The notes: generated by a model from the sequence alone, not told the origin. Counted from the stretch's first letter, positions 7,628 to 15,575 are shown. The stretch is 64,000 nucleotides of DNA from Raineya orbicola (GCF_002843425.1 NZ_NKXO01000006.1:1-64000), one strand, 5' to 3'. Numbers and translations are program-made.

Positions 7628-8991
7628 AGATGATGTTTTTCTATCAGAATGCTTTTTATGTTGGTAAATTCGCGAATGCCCGCCACTGAAAGCTCTCTAC
7701 CATAACCCGAATTTTTAACTCCCCCAAAAGGCAATTGAGGCATTGATTTTACAATGCTATTCACATAAACACTGCCTGCTTCTAATTGTTTGCATAAGTT
7801 TTCGGCTCTTTCTAAATCTTTTGTCCAAATAGAAGCTCCCAAGCCATAGCTTGTCATATTAGCCAGCTGAATAGCTGTTTTTTCGTCGTTTGCCCAAGCT
7901 ACCGCCGCCACTGGTCCAAACAATTCCTCTTGCCAAACAGGCGTATCGTAATTCCATACTTCTACTATGGAAGGGGTAAAAAAAGTATCCAAATTTTCAA
8001 CTTTTCCGTGAATGAGTTTATTGCCTATCTTCAAACTTTGTTGCAATTGTCTGCTCAAATTCTCTGCTAAATCCACTCTTGCCAAACAGCTATAATCGGC
8101 GTTTTCTTGTCTTGGGCTACTATGCCGAAGATTTTTGAACTTTTCCACCAAAGATTCTAAAAACTTCTGAAAAATAGGCTTGGCTACAATAAACCTTTTT
8201 GCCGCAATGCAACTTTGTCCGTTGTTAATCATACGAGCTGTGCAAGCATTTTGAGCGGCAAATTCAATATCCGCATCTTCCAAAACAATAAAGGCATCGC
8301 TCCCACCAAGCTCCAAAATGGTCTTTTTTAGGTATTTTCCTGCAAGCATTGCTACGGATTTTCCTGATCTTTCGCTTCCTGTAAGCGTAATAGCTCGCAC
8401 CGTAGGAAAAGCAATTACTTTTTCCACTAAATCAGTTTCTATCATCAAATTCTGAAACACTCCCTCCTCAAAACCTGCTTCCCTAAAAAGTTTTTCCAAT
8501 TCTATGCTACACATAGGCACATTAGGGGCGTGTTTGAGCAAAACTACATTGCCCGCAAGCAAAGTGGGAATCGCAAAACGAAATACCTGCCAAAACGGAA
8601 AATTCCAAGGCATAATTCCCAAAACTATCCCCAAAGGCTCATAGCTAATGTAACTTTTGTAAGCCCCCGTTTGGACAATTTCGTTAGCCAAAAAATTCTC
8701 TGCATTTTGGGCATAATACTCACACAGCCAAGCACATTTTTCTATTTCGGCTCTCGCCTCACGAATGATTTTTCCCATTTCTTGGGTAATCAGCTGGGCA
8801 TATTTTTCTTTGTTTTGCAGAAGTTTGGTACTCAGGTAGCTTACCAAAGCTATTCGTTTTTCTATGGCAATATTTTGCCAAAAACGAAAAGCAAGGTCTG
8901 CTTTGGATAGTTTTATTTCTAATTCTTTGGCAGAGAGCGGCGAAAAACTATAATAAAGTTCTTGTGTGAAAGGGTTGCGACTTTCAAACAT
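7624..8991 (-). CDS. NAD(P)-dependent aldehyde dehydrogenase, succinate-semialdehyde type
   Basis: 455 residues of the aldehyde dehydrogenase superfamily, which oxidises aldehydes to acids with NAD(P)+. Visible motifs are GIVLGIMPWNFPFWQ (cofactor and substrate region), LTGSERSGKSVA (Rossmann), LELGGSDAFIVL with the general-base Glu, NNGQSCIAAKRF with the catalytic Cys, and QEELFGPVAAVA near the C-terminus. The closest group I recall is the short succinate-semialdehyde dehydrogenase form (GabD/Sad-like), but the substrate cannot be read from the sequence. The gene is translationally coupled to the hypothetical gene at 7178 and divergent from ribE across 64 nt. Confidence 0.88.
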   Translation of the reverse strand: MFESRNPFTQELYYSFSPLSAKELEIKLSKADLAFRFWQNIAIEKRIALVSYLSTKLLQNKEKYAQLITQEMGKIIREARAEIEKCAWLCEYYAQNAENFLANEIVQTGAYKSYISYEPLGIVLGIMPWNFPFWQVFRFAIPTLLAGNVVLLKHAPNVPMCSIELEKLFREAGFEEGVFQNLMIETDLVEKVIAFPTVRAITLTGSERSGKSVAMLAGKYLKKTILELGGSDAFIVLEDADIEFAAQNACTARMINNGQSCIAAKRFIVAKPIFQKFLESLVEKFKNLRHSSPRQENADYSCLARVDLAENLSRQLQQSLKIGNKLIHGKVENLDTFFTPSIVEVWNYDTPVWQEELFGPVAAVAWANDEKTAIQLANMTSYGLGASIWTKDLERAENLCKQLEAGSVYVNSIVKSMPQLPFGGVKNSGYGRELSVAGIREFTNIKSILIEKHHL

Positions 8992-9055
8992 TTTTGCGTG
9001 TTTTACGTTTGTTTTTTTGCTGAAAGCTATAAAATTTTCCTAAAACCCGCAAAGA

Positions 9056-9655
9056 ATGTTCACTGGAATTATTGAAACTCTTGCCGTAGTAGAAAAAATT
9101 GAAAAAGACCAAGAAAATTTGATTTTTACCTTGCAAACGCCACTTGCCCAAGAACTCAAAATTGACCAAAGTCTTGCTCATAATGGCGTTTGCCTCACGG
9201 TTACATATACCAATCATCAAAATCTTTACCAAGTAACTGCCATTCAAGAAACTTTACGAAAAACCAATTTAGAGGCTTGGAAAGTAGGTGATAAAATCAA
9301 TTTAGAAAGGGCTATGCTAATGGGAGGGCGACTTGACGGGCATATTGTTCAGGGACACGTTGATGAAATAGGCACTTGCATTGATATTCAAGATGAACAA
9401 GGTAGCTGGCTTTTTACTTTTGAATACAATCCCAATTCTACTAATATCACTATTGAAAAAGGCTCTATTGCTGTTAATGGTGTAAGTCTGACGGTTGTTA
9501 ATTCTCAAAAAAATCGCTTTTCAGTGGCTATTATTCCTTACACTTATGAGCATACAAATTTCCATCAGCTCCGAATAGGTGACAAAGTAAATTTGGAATT
9601 TGATGTAATCGGCAAGTATCTACAAAAGCTTGCCGAAGTGTATTGGAAAAAATAG
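9056..9655 (+). CDS. ribE: Riboflavin synthase alpha chain
   Basis: Converts two 6,7-dimethyl-8-ribityllumazine molecules to riboflavin plus a pyrimidinedione. The protein starts with the diagnostic MFTGIIE and consists of two similar lumazine-binding barrels: NGVCLTV near residue 44 in the first and VNGVSLTVV near residue 140 in the second. GGRLDGHIVQGHVD marks the junction. At 199 residues it has the normal length. No other riboflavin gene and no FMN riboswitch is next to it, so the pathway genes are scattered here. The symbol ribE is used; the E. coli name is ribC. Confidence 0.95.
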   Translation: MFTGIIETLAVVEKIEKDQENLIFTLQTPLAQELKIDQSLAHNGVCLTVTYTNHQNLYQVTAIQETLRKTNLEAWKVGDKINLERAMLMGGRLDGHIVQGHVDEIGTCIDIQDEQGSWLFTFEYNPNSTNITIEKGSIAVNGVSLTVVNSQKNRFSVAIIPYTYEHTNFHQLRIGDKVNLEFDVIGKYLQKLAEVYWKK

Positions 9656-9656
9656 C

Positions 9657-10322
9657 TTATGAGTTTTCTTTTTGTGCCACCGATTTTTGTTTTGCATAAT
9701 AAGCACAAATCGGCTTCAAATCACATTTTTCACAAAGTGGTTTGCGTGCTGTGCAGATGTATCTGCCGTGTAAAATAAGCCAATGATGAGCTTTAGGAAT
9801 AAGCTCTGCGGGTATATTTTGAGTAAGTTCATTTTCTACTTGCAAAGGAGTTTTGGCTTTTGCCGCAACTAAACCTAATCTGTGCGAAACCCGAAAAACG
9901 TGTGTGTCTACTGCCATAGCAGGCTGATTGTAAATTACTGAAACAATCACGTTGGCTGTTTTTCTGCCTACTCCTTGCAGAGTTTGCAATTCCTCAATAG
10001 TTTCGGGGATTTTGCCTTTATAGACTTCTACGATACGCTTGGCGGCGGCGATGAGATGTTTGGTTTTGTTATTAGGATATGAAACACTTTTAATGTAAGG
10101 ATAAACCTCTTCAAAAGTAGCTTCTGCAAGACTTTGAGGGGTTGGAAATCGTTCAAATAGAGCAGGTGTAACTGCATTCACACGTTTATCTGTACATTGT
10201 GCCGAAAGAATAACCGCCACAAGCAACTGATAAGGGTTTTTGTATTGGAGTTCAGTAGCAGGCTCGGGAAAGTGTTGGGTAAAATAGTCTAAAAGATACT
10301 TGTAACGTTGTTTTTTGGTCAT
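9657..10322 (-). CDS. nth: Endonuclease III (DNA glycosylase / AP lyase)
   Basis: Base-excision repair enzyme removing oxidised pyrimidines. The helix-hairpin-helix is LQGVGRKTANVIVSV with the catalytic Lys in VILSAQCTDKRVN, and the catalytic Asp is in VDTHVFRVSHRLG. The [4Fe-4S] loop is complete: C-x6-C-x2-C-x5-C in CTARKPLCEKCDLKPIC. At 221 residues it has the usual length. It converges on ribE with one base between the stop codons, and starts 3 nt after the stop of the upstream phosphatase-like gene, so the two are probably co-transcribed. Confidence 0.95.
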   Translation of the reverse strand: MTKKQRYKYLLDYFTQHFPEPATELQYKNPYQLLVAVILSAQCTDKRVNAVTPALFERFPTPQSLAEATFEEVYPYIKSVSYPNNKTKHLIAAAKRIVEVYKGKIPETIEELQTLQGVGRKTANVIVSVIYNQPAMAVDTHVFRVSHRLGLVAAKAKTPLQVENELTQNIPAELIPKAHHWLILHGRYICTARKPLCEKCDLKPICAYYAKQKSVAQKENS

Positions 10323-10325
10323 AGA

Positions 10326-11036
10326 TTACTTCTTTATACCCTTTTTTACGCAATACATTACATAAAGCATTTCACGAGCAATTTGTTTGCAACGTTCATC
10401 ATAGGTTTGAGTTTCTTGGGGGGTATTATCAGAAATTTTAGGGTCTTCGTATGGAATATAAAATCTTTGTTCGGCACCTTTCACAATAGGACAGACCTCG
10501 TTGGCAGAAGAACACACCAAAATCGCCATAAACCCAAGTTGGGGATTTGCCGTAGAGGTATATTCTTTGGAAAAAAGATACATTTCTGAAAGATTTTGGG
10601 CGTAGCGTGCGGCGTACTTTGGATTTTTATCATCACTTGCCGAAATACTTTTAATTTCTATCCCCACCCTTTGCAATGCCGCCACAGTACGTGGATTACA
10701 AGCCGTAGCTTCTGTTCCTCCTGAAAAAGTGCTAATTTTTTCTAATCCATAGTAGTACGCTCCTATTTGTAGCCATACTTGCCCAAAATGACTTCTACGT
10801 GAATTATGCGTACAAATTACAATAACTTCGGTTTTTTCTTTTTTCTTTTGTTTCTTGATAATGTAACTAGCAACTTCTTGGAGCTCTTTCTTCCTCTCTT
10901 GTGGGATTTGTTCAAACTCTTTGGCTCGCTCATCAAGGTATTTTTTTACATCTGGAAGCAGACGCGGGGTAAATTCAAGCACTTGCAAATTCATACAAAT
11001 AAAAATTAGTACGCCAACAATCAGAAATTTTTTCAT
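10326..11036 (-). CDS. Low-molecular-weight phosphatase / arsenate-reductase-like protein with N-terminal hydrophobic segment
   Basis: 236 residues. The signature C-x5-R-x-S appears as VICTHNSRRSHFGQ, the P-loop of the LMW protein tyrosine phosphatase and thioredoxin-type ArsC fold. A later FMAILVCSSANEVCPIVKGA resembles the redox-Cys region of ArsC relatives. Unusually, the start MKKFLIVGVLIFICMNLQVL is a hydrophobic stretch that could be a signal anchor. An ATG at 10994 would leave a plain cytosolic protein (MNLQVLEFTPRLLP), and I cannot decide between the two. The frame also reaches an ATG at 11060. Probably co-transcribed with nth. Arsenate reduction and phosphatase activity are both possible. 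Confidence 0.75.
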   Translation of the reverse strand: MKKFLIVGVLIFICMNLQVLEFTPRLLPDVKKYLDERAKEFEQIPQERKKELQEVASYIIKKQKKKEKTEVIVICTHNSRRSHFGQVWLQIGAYYYGLEKISTFSGGTEATACNPRTVAALQRVGIEIKSISASDDKNPKYAARYAQNLSEMYLFSKEYTSTANPQLGFMAILVCSSANEVCPIVKGAEQRFYIPYEDPKISDNTPQETQTYDERCKQIAREMLYVMYCVKKGIKK

Positions 11037-11099
11037 AAAAAAATAGATTTCAGCCTGCAAATTAATTTTATTCTAAGCCTCTGCCAAATTAAAAAATCT

Positions 11100-11639
11100 T
11101 TACTCCAAAATTAAGCCAAAACGTTTTCTAAAATCCTCTAATATTTGATGTTTTTGAGCTAAAAACAACCATTTATCTTGATTCGTGTAAATGATTTTAT
11201 TTTCTAATTGCTCTTTGGGAGCTATACTCGCTTGAATATCAAAACTGGTAGCATTTTGCAAAAAACCTTGTAACAGTTTTATCCAAAACCCTTTTTTTTC
11301 CCTTACAACACTTACTTGTAGGCTATTTTCTAAAACTAAATGTAAAATATTATTTTCCCAAGTAAATTCTCTTTCCAGAATCACTCTATCTGTGGAGTCA
11401 AATTCATCACTTTGCTTTGCTTTTTGGATAAGTTTTTGCCAAGCCTCTTGCATTTCGGCTAAGCTAATGGGCTTTTTTAAAAAAGCCTCAATGCTTTCGG
11501 CAATACTTACAGCTTTTTGCTCGGTAGCTGTATTTTTATAGATAACCTGATTCTGAATTGTTTCAATAGTAGGGATAGGAAGCGTACTTTTGAAGTCTTG
11601 TGGTTGGGTCTGTGTAGAAGGGGTTAAGGGGTAGGTACT
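11100..11639 (-). CDS. dnaX: DnaX C-terminal (tau-specific) region, read in the -1 frame
   Basis: From the A9 run onward the -1 frame is open for 179 codons: S-T-Y-P-L-T-P-S-T-Q immediately after the A run, then AFLKKPISLAEMQEAWQKLI and the end KIIYTNQDKWLFLAQKHQIL followed by EDFRKRFGLILE. The final block resembles the C-terminal domain of Bacteroidota DnaX (tau). Joined to the 384 residues before the slip, it gives about 563 residues, a normal DnaX length. It has its own ATG at 11453, but translation from there would give an isolated domain. It is best read as the tau extension reached by frameshifting or transcript slippage. Confidence 0.8.
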   Translation of the reverse strand, partial: STYPLTPSTQTQPQDFKSTLPIPTIETIQNQVIYKNTATEQKAVSIAESIEAFLKKPISLAEMQEAWQKLIQKAKQSDEFDSTDRVILEREFTWENNILHLVLENSLQVSVVREKKGFWIKLLQGFLQNATSFDIQASIAPKEQLENKIIYTNQDKWLFLAQKHQILEDFRKRFGLILE

Positions 11640-12790
11640 TTTTTTTTATCATCTGCAAAGTTCTGATTTTGAACTATTTGAGAAAGTTCAATAGCTTTTT
11701 GCAGATACGCAATTTTCATCAAAGCAATTTCAACCAAGAGTTTAGGGTTTTTGCTATTTTTATATTGAATATCTACTTGTTGCAAAACATTCATAGCAGA
11801 AATAAGCCAAGAAAGGGGCAGGTTTTTTGCCTGTTCGGCATAGCGTTTTTTGATTTCATCAGCAGTTTGCAGAAGGACAATAGTTTGGGTATCTTTACTT
11901 ACGAGCAGGTTTCTCCAATGTTCTGCGAGTCCTATCACGAAAAGATGCCCGTCGAAACCTTTTTTTAGAATTTCATCAAAAATAAGCAAAGTTTGTGAAA
12001 GGTCATTTTGCCAAAGGCAATCTGTAATGCGGAAATAATAGTCGTAGTCAAGAATATGAAGGTTTTCAATAGTTTTTTGGTAGGTAATGGTGTTATCGGC
12101 AGAAAAAGTTACAATTAAATCAAACATAGAAAGAGCATCGCGTAAGCCTCCATCAGCTTTTTGGGCAATCAGATGCAGTGCTTGCGGTTCAGCTTTGATC
12201 CCCTCTTTTTCTGCAATAGAAGCCAAATGATTGGCAATGTCAGAAATTTGAATACGATTGAAATCATAAATCTGACAGCGAGAAAGAATAGTAGGGATAA
12301 TTTTATGTTTTTCGGTAGTAGCCAAAATAAAAATAGCATAGCGAGGAGGTTCTTCCAAAGTTTTCAGAAAAGCATTGAAAGCCGCATTGCTAAGCATATG
12401 CACCTCATCTATGATATAAATTTTATATTTGCCATTCTGGGGCGGATAGCGAACTTGCTCCACTAAATTTCTAATATCTTCCACAGAGTTGTTGGAAGCC
12501 GCATCTAATTCGTGAATATTGAAAGAGGCATTGTTCTGGAATGCAACACAAGATTCGCACTCGCCACAGGCTTCTCCTTCGGAGGTAATATGGTGGCAAT
12601 TGATAGTTTTAGCTAAAATTCTTGCACAAGTAGTTTTTCCTACGCCTCTGGGTCCGCAAAATAAGAAAGCTTGTGCTAAATGGTCGTTGAGAATTGCATT
12701 TTTGAGCGTAGTAGTAATATGGCTTTGCCCTACCACACTGGCAAATGTTGCAGGACGATACTTACGAGCCGAAACGATAAAATTTTCCAT
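11624..12790 (-). CDS. dnaX: DNA polymerase III subunit gamma/tau, zero-frame (gamma-like) product
   Basis: Clamp-loader ATPase of the replicative polymerase. The zero frame gives 388 residues: Walker A in FCGPRGVGKTTCARIL, the zinc-binding Cys cluster in CHHITSEGEACGECESC, Walker B in KIYIIDEVHMLS and the SRC sensor in TILSRCQIYDFN. After domain III it ends abruptly with D-D-K-K-K-V-P-T-P and a TAA, directly after a run of nine A. The C-terminal domain continues in the -1 frame. So the zero frame encodes a gamma-like short form and tau needs a slip. A sequencing indel in the homopolymer is the alternative. Confidence 0.93.
   Translation of the reverse strand: MENFIVSARKYRPATFASVVGQSHITTTLKNAILNDHLAQAFLFCGPRGVGKTTCARILAKTINCHHITSEGEACGECESCVAFQNNASFNIHELDAASNNSVEDIRNLVEQVRYPPQNGKYKIYIIDEVHMLSNAAFNAFLKTLEEPPRYAIFILATTEKHKIIPTILSRCQIYDFNRIQISDIANHLASIAEKEGIKAEPQALHLIAQKADGGLRDALSMFDLIVTFSADNTITYQKTIENLHILDYDYYFRITDCLWQNDLSQTLLIFDEILKKGFDGHLFVIGLAEHWRNLLVSKDTQTIVLLQTADEIKKRYAEQAKNLPLSWLISAMNVLQQVDIQYKNSKNPKLLVEIALMKIAYLQKAIELSQIVQNQNFADDKKKVPTP
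11639..11647 (-). promoter_or_regulatory. A9 slippery run in dnaX (frameshift or transcriptional slippage site)
   Basis: On the minus strand GATGAT is followed by nine A and then GTACC. The zero frame stops 15 nt later while the -1 frame stays open for 180 codons. Nine A is also the length used for transcriptional slippage in Thermus dnaX. The RNA just downstream is C-rich, with no evident stem-loop, which favours polymerase slippage over a structured ribosomal frameshift. Confidence 0.7.
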
Positions 12791-12875
12791 TTTCTATATG
12801 CTACGCAGTTTGAGGGTGCAAAGATTTTTTGTAAAGAAATTTGCCTCAAACTTACGAAAATTTTTATATTTTAAG

Positions 12876-13262
12876 TCAAGAAGTCATCTCTATTGCTTTT
12901 ACAAGCTTATCTTTGGAAAAAGGCTTTACAATATAATCTAACACTTGTACGTATTTCTTGGCTTTGTCAAAATCACTTTGGTTGATAGAAGAAGATAGCA
13001 TAAAAATTTGAGCATTATTTCCCCCATTCAGTTTGAGGTAATTATCCAAAAACTCCCAGCCGTCCATCTCAGGCATATTGATATCTAGAAAAATAATATC
13101 GGGCTTGGGATTGAGATTGTTTTTCAGATAGTTCAAGGCGTCTTCGGCACGCAAAAATGAAATAACTTGATTTTGCTCGTGTAATTTTTTTATCACCGAC
13201 TCACACACCATATTATTGATACGATCATCATCAATAACTATGTAAAACTTAGGTTTTATCAT
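12876..13262 (-). CDS. Stand-alone response regulator (receiver domain only)
   Basis: 128 residues forming one receiver domain and nothing else. The acidic pocket is YIVIDDDRIN, the phosphoacceptor Asp is in IIFLDINMPEMDGWEF, the Thr/Ser switch is in IFMLSSS and the Lys is in YIVKPFSKDKL. No DNA-binding or enzymatic output is attached, so it acts through protein contact, CheY/Spo0F-style. No sensor kinase is adjacent. It follows the superoxide dismutase gene by 12 nt on the same strand, suggesting co-transcription and perhaps a link to oxidative stress. Confidence 0.92.
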   Translation of the reverse strand: MIKPKFYIVIDDDRINNMVCESVIKKLHEQNQVISFLRAEDALNYLKNNLNPKPDIIFLDINMPEMDGWEFLDNYLKLNGGNNAQIFMLSSSINQSDFDKAKKYVQVLDYIVKPFSKDKLVKAIEMTS

Positions 13263-13274
13263 ACATTCTAACGT

Positions 13275-13988
13275 TTATTTTGCTTGTAGGGCTATTTCAT
13301 AGTTTTTGCTGACCTCGTCCCAATTTACTACATTCCAAAAAGCTTGAATGTAATCTGCTCGGCGATTTTGATACTTTAAGTAATAGGCGTGTTCCCAGAC
13401 GTCAAGACCGAAAATAGTTTTAGCGATAGGTGATTTATAGAGTTTTTTCATTAGCAAGTTATCCTGATTTGGTGTATTTTCCAAGAAAAGACCTTGTTTT
13501 TTTTCATAAGCCAGCCAAGTCCAGCCCGAACCAAACAGCGATTTTGCTTTTTCGCTGAAAGCCTCTTTGAATTTTTCAAAACCACCAAATTGAGTATTGA
13601 TAGCCTCGGCAAGTTTGCCCGTAGGTTGGAGAGAACTTTGCTTAGGAGTAAGAATTTTCCAAAAAAGTGAATGATTGTAGTGCCCACCTGCGTTGTTGCG
13701 AATTTTCGTATCTTTATCAGTAAGATTTGCTAATATTTCTTCCAAGCTCATTTTTTCAAATTTAGTACCTGCAATCGCCTCATTGAGATTTTTTACATAC
13801 GTGGCGTGGTGCTTGGTGTGATGAATTTGCATAGTTTGGGTATCAAAATATGGCTCTAATGCCTCATAAGGGTAAGGTAAAGGAGGTAGTTCAAAAGCCT
13901 GAACTCTACCAGCCCAAAGCCATTCAGGTTTGAAAAGGGTTGCACTTGCCAAAAGAAAGGTGTTTTGTAAAAATGTTCTTCGTTGCAT
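13275..13988 (-). CDS. Superoxide dismutase (Fe/Mn family) with Tat-type signal peptide
   Basis: Dismutates superoxide. Metal ligands are visible in MQIHHTKHHATYVKNL, NAGGHYNHSLFWKIL and the Asp and His of GLDVWEHAYYLKYQ; the whole Fe/Mn SOD fold follows residue 40. The N-terminus MQRRTFLQNTFLLASATLF has twin Arg plus a hydrophobic stretch, so the enzyme is probably exported by the Tat pathway, unlike the usual cytosolic form. The frame has an ATG at 14006, but the promoter at 14011-14041 places transcription start near there, so ATG 13988 is preferred (237 residues). Fe or Mn preference cannot be decided. A response regulator follows in the same direction. Confidence 0.92.
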   Translation of the reverse strand: MQRRTFLQNTFLLASATLFKPEWLWAGRVQAFELPPLPYPYEALEPYFDTQTMQIHHTKHHATYVKNLNEAIAGTKFEKMSLEEILANLTDKDTKIRNNAGGHYNHSLFWKILTPKQSSLQPTGKLAEAINTQFGGFEKFKEAFSEKAKSLFGSGWTWLAYEKKQGLFLENTPNQDNLLMKKLYKSPIAKTIFGLDVWEHAYYLKYQNRRADYIQAFWNVVNWDEVSKNYEIALQAK

Positions 13989-14010
13989 AACGATATGCTT
14001 TTGCACTTAA

Positions 14011-14041
14011 CAAAAGTAAGAGAATTTTAAGGTACTTGCAA
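14011..14041 (-). promoter_or_regulatory. Promoter of the superoxide dismutase gene
   Basis: On the minus strand TTG at 14041-14039 and TACTTTTG at 14018-14011 are 20 nt apart, matching the Bacteroidota -33/-7 consensus. The predicted start of transcription lies close to 14006, which makes ATG 13988 the sensible start codon. Confidence 0.6.
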
Positions 14042-14182
14042 ATTTTTCTTTTGAGTACAGGACAAATGTTTGCAAAACAAGATGTAATAAATAAAAGCAA
14101 AATGAACTGAATAAAAATTTGACAAATTCGCTTTCGGCAAAATTTTTGCTATGATTTTGAGTAATTTATCCAAATAAAATGC

Positions 14183-14190
14183 TATATTTG
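14183..14190 (+). promoter_or_regulatory. Candidate -7 box for the HNH gene
   Basis: TATATTTG matches TAnnTTTG and lies 22 nt before the ATG at 14212. A TTG at 14157-14159 is 23 nt upstream, slightly longer than the ideal spacing. Confidence 0.45.
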
Positions 14191-14211
14191 CATTTGAAAA
14201 TCTAACCGTCT

Positions 14212-14736
14212 ATGGGTAAGGTACTCATACTGAATCAAGATTATTCTGCTCTTACGATTTGTAGCGTGCAGAAAGCCTTTATCCTTGTATATTTGAACAA
14301 GGCTGACATTGTATCGGTTTCTTCCGAGGGAGAAATCCGAACCGTAACGCGTACCTTTCCACGTCCTTCTGTAATACGCTTGCACAAGTACGTGAGTTTG
14401 CCTTACAAGGGTGTAATTTTGAGCCGTCAGAATATTTTTCGTCGCGATGGGCACGAGTGCCAGTATTGTGGTGCAACAGCCGATTTAACATTAGACCACG
14501 TGCTTCCACGCTCAAGAGGAGGGAAATCTTCTTGGACAAATCTTGTTACAGCTTGCAAAACTTGTAATTCTAAAAAAGGCGACCTTACCCCCGAAGAAGC
14601 AGGAATGCCTTTGAAACGAAAGCCTATCAAACCTTCGTTCATAATGTTTTTGCGTGATTTTTCGGGCAAAATTGAAAAAGAATGGGAAATGTTTTTAGGT
14701 AAAAAAAATAAAGATGAAACCGTATGGAATGAGTGA
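14212..14736 (+). CDS. HNH endonuclease family protein
   Basis: 174 residues. The HNH core is at residues 83-125: CQYCGATADLTLDHVLPRSR, then W-T-N-L-V and C-K-T-C-N, combining the D-H of the active site with two zinc-binding CxxC pairs. The N-terminus MGKVLILNQDYSALTICSVQ is the conserved front domain of a stand-alone HNH family that is widespread in Bacteroidota and Cyanobacteria. It is a plain chromosomal gene with its own promoter and terminator, not linked to a methyltransferase. Its cellular role is not known to me. Confidence 0.9.
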   Translation: MGKVLILNQDYSALTICSVQKAFILVYLNKADIVSVSSEGEIRTVTRTFPRPSVIRLHKYVSLPYKGVILSRQNIFRRDGHECQYCGATADLTLDHVLPRSRGGKSSWTNLVTACKTCNSKKGDLTPEEAGMPLKRKPIKPSFIMFLRDFSGKIEKEWEMFLGKKNKDETVWNE

Positions 14737-14758
14737 GGCAAAAACCTCACTTTTTTTT
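14732..14758 (+). terminator. Intrinsic terminator of the HNH gene
   Basis: AGTGAGG (14732-14738) and CCTCACT (14745-14751) form a 7-bp stem with a six-base CAAAAA loop, followed by a run of T to 14758. The stop codon of the HNH gene lies inside the left arm. Confidence 0.85.
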
Positions 14759-14827
14759 ATTTGTATGTGATAGAGCTTTTTACCTTGAAAATTTGGTTGT
14801 GGTAAAGATTGTATGATATTTTTGTAT

Positions 14828-15040
14828 AACGTGAGTATGAGCTTAACTATTTGAGCTTGAAATACTTATAGAAAAAGTTTAGAGCAACTGTCAAAAGAGT
14901 TATATTTGTAATCCTGATGAACCTGTGGGCAGGTATGGTCGCTTATACCTTTTTTAGACAAAGAACCTGCTATTAACAACCGCTACAACCGACTACAACA
15001 AAATTATACTTTACAAAGAGTTCTCAGCATAACTCACGTT
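14828..15040. mobile_element. MITE-like element, 213 bp, related to the IS end at 32672
   Basis: The segment is bounded by AACGTGAGT at 14828-14836 and its exact complement ACTCACGTT at 15032-15040. It has no coding capacity and fills almost the whole 335-base gap between the HNH gene and folA. Read on the minus strand, its right end is AACGTGAGTTATGCTG, six or seven diverged bases, then TTTGTAAAGTATAATTTTGT. The same two blocks in the same order occur at 32672-32715 at one end of a degenerate IS5-type element. This suggests a non-autonomous derivative of that IS family. No clear target-site duplication was seen. Confidence 0.6.
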
Positions 15041-15071
15041 TAACTTTTATCAGAGAACTGAAAGAATTATT

Positions 15072-15575
15072 CTATCCAACTCTTTCGTATTCAATAATAT
15101 CAAAAGGGAATTCATTGTTTTCATTTTGGGGAAAAGAGGTACGCGTTACTTCTTTCCAATCTTTGGGAGAAATTTCAGGGAAAAAGGCATCGCCTTCTAT
15201 GTACGCTTTTACACGCGTGAGATAAATTTTATTGACAGCTTTCTTTTTGATAGCCTGTTCGTAAATAGAACCTCCGCCGATAATAAAAATTTGTTTACCT
15301 AAAAAAGTTCTTGCAAAATCAATGGCTTCATCTAAAATGTTGATAACATAACAATTTTCATCAGCAACATCATAGTTTTTATCACGCGAAACAATGATAT
15401 GCACGCGATTAGGAAGTACTTTGGGCAAAGATTCAAAAGTTTTCCTTCCCATAATAAGCACGTGAGAGGTAGTCAGTTTTTTGAAAAACTGCATATCATC
15501 TTTCAAACGCCAAGGAAGTTTCCCATCTTTACCGATGACGTTATTTTCCGAAGCCGCTACAATCAGACTAACCAT
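15072..15575 (-). CDS. folA: Dihydrofolate reductase
   Basis: Reduces dihydrofolate to tetrahydrofolate with NADPH. The start MVSLIVAASENNVIGKDGKL, followed by PWRLKDDMQFFKKLT, carries the substrate-binding Trp, Asp and Phe. MGRKTFESLP and IFIIGGGSIYEQAI bind NADPH. At 167 residues it has the standard length. Its start overlaps the 3' end of fmt by 13 nt, so the two are in one operon. The start lies upstream of the MITE-like element, which is downstream of the gene. Confidence 0.96.
   Translation of the reverse strand: MVSLIVAASENNVIGKDGKLPWRLKDDMQFFKKLTTSHVLIMGRKTFESLPKVLPNRVHIIVSRDKNYDVADENCYVINILDEAIDFARTFLGKQIFIIGGGSIYEQAIKKKAVNKIYLTRVKAYIEGDAFFPEISPKDWKEVTRTSFPQNENNEFPFDIIEYERVG

Noticed and set aside
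8992-9055. FMN riboswitch before the riboflavin synthase gene
   Set aside because: Only 64 nt lie between the divergent starts and none of the conserved RFN blocks is visible.
14737-15071. tRNA or structured RNA in the HNH-folA gap
   Set aside because: No cloverleaf or T-loop sequence; the gap is explained by the terminator and the MITE-like element.
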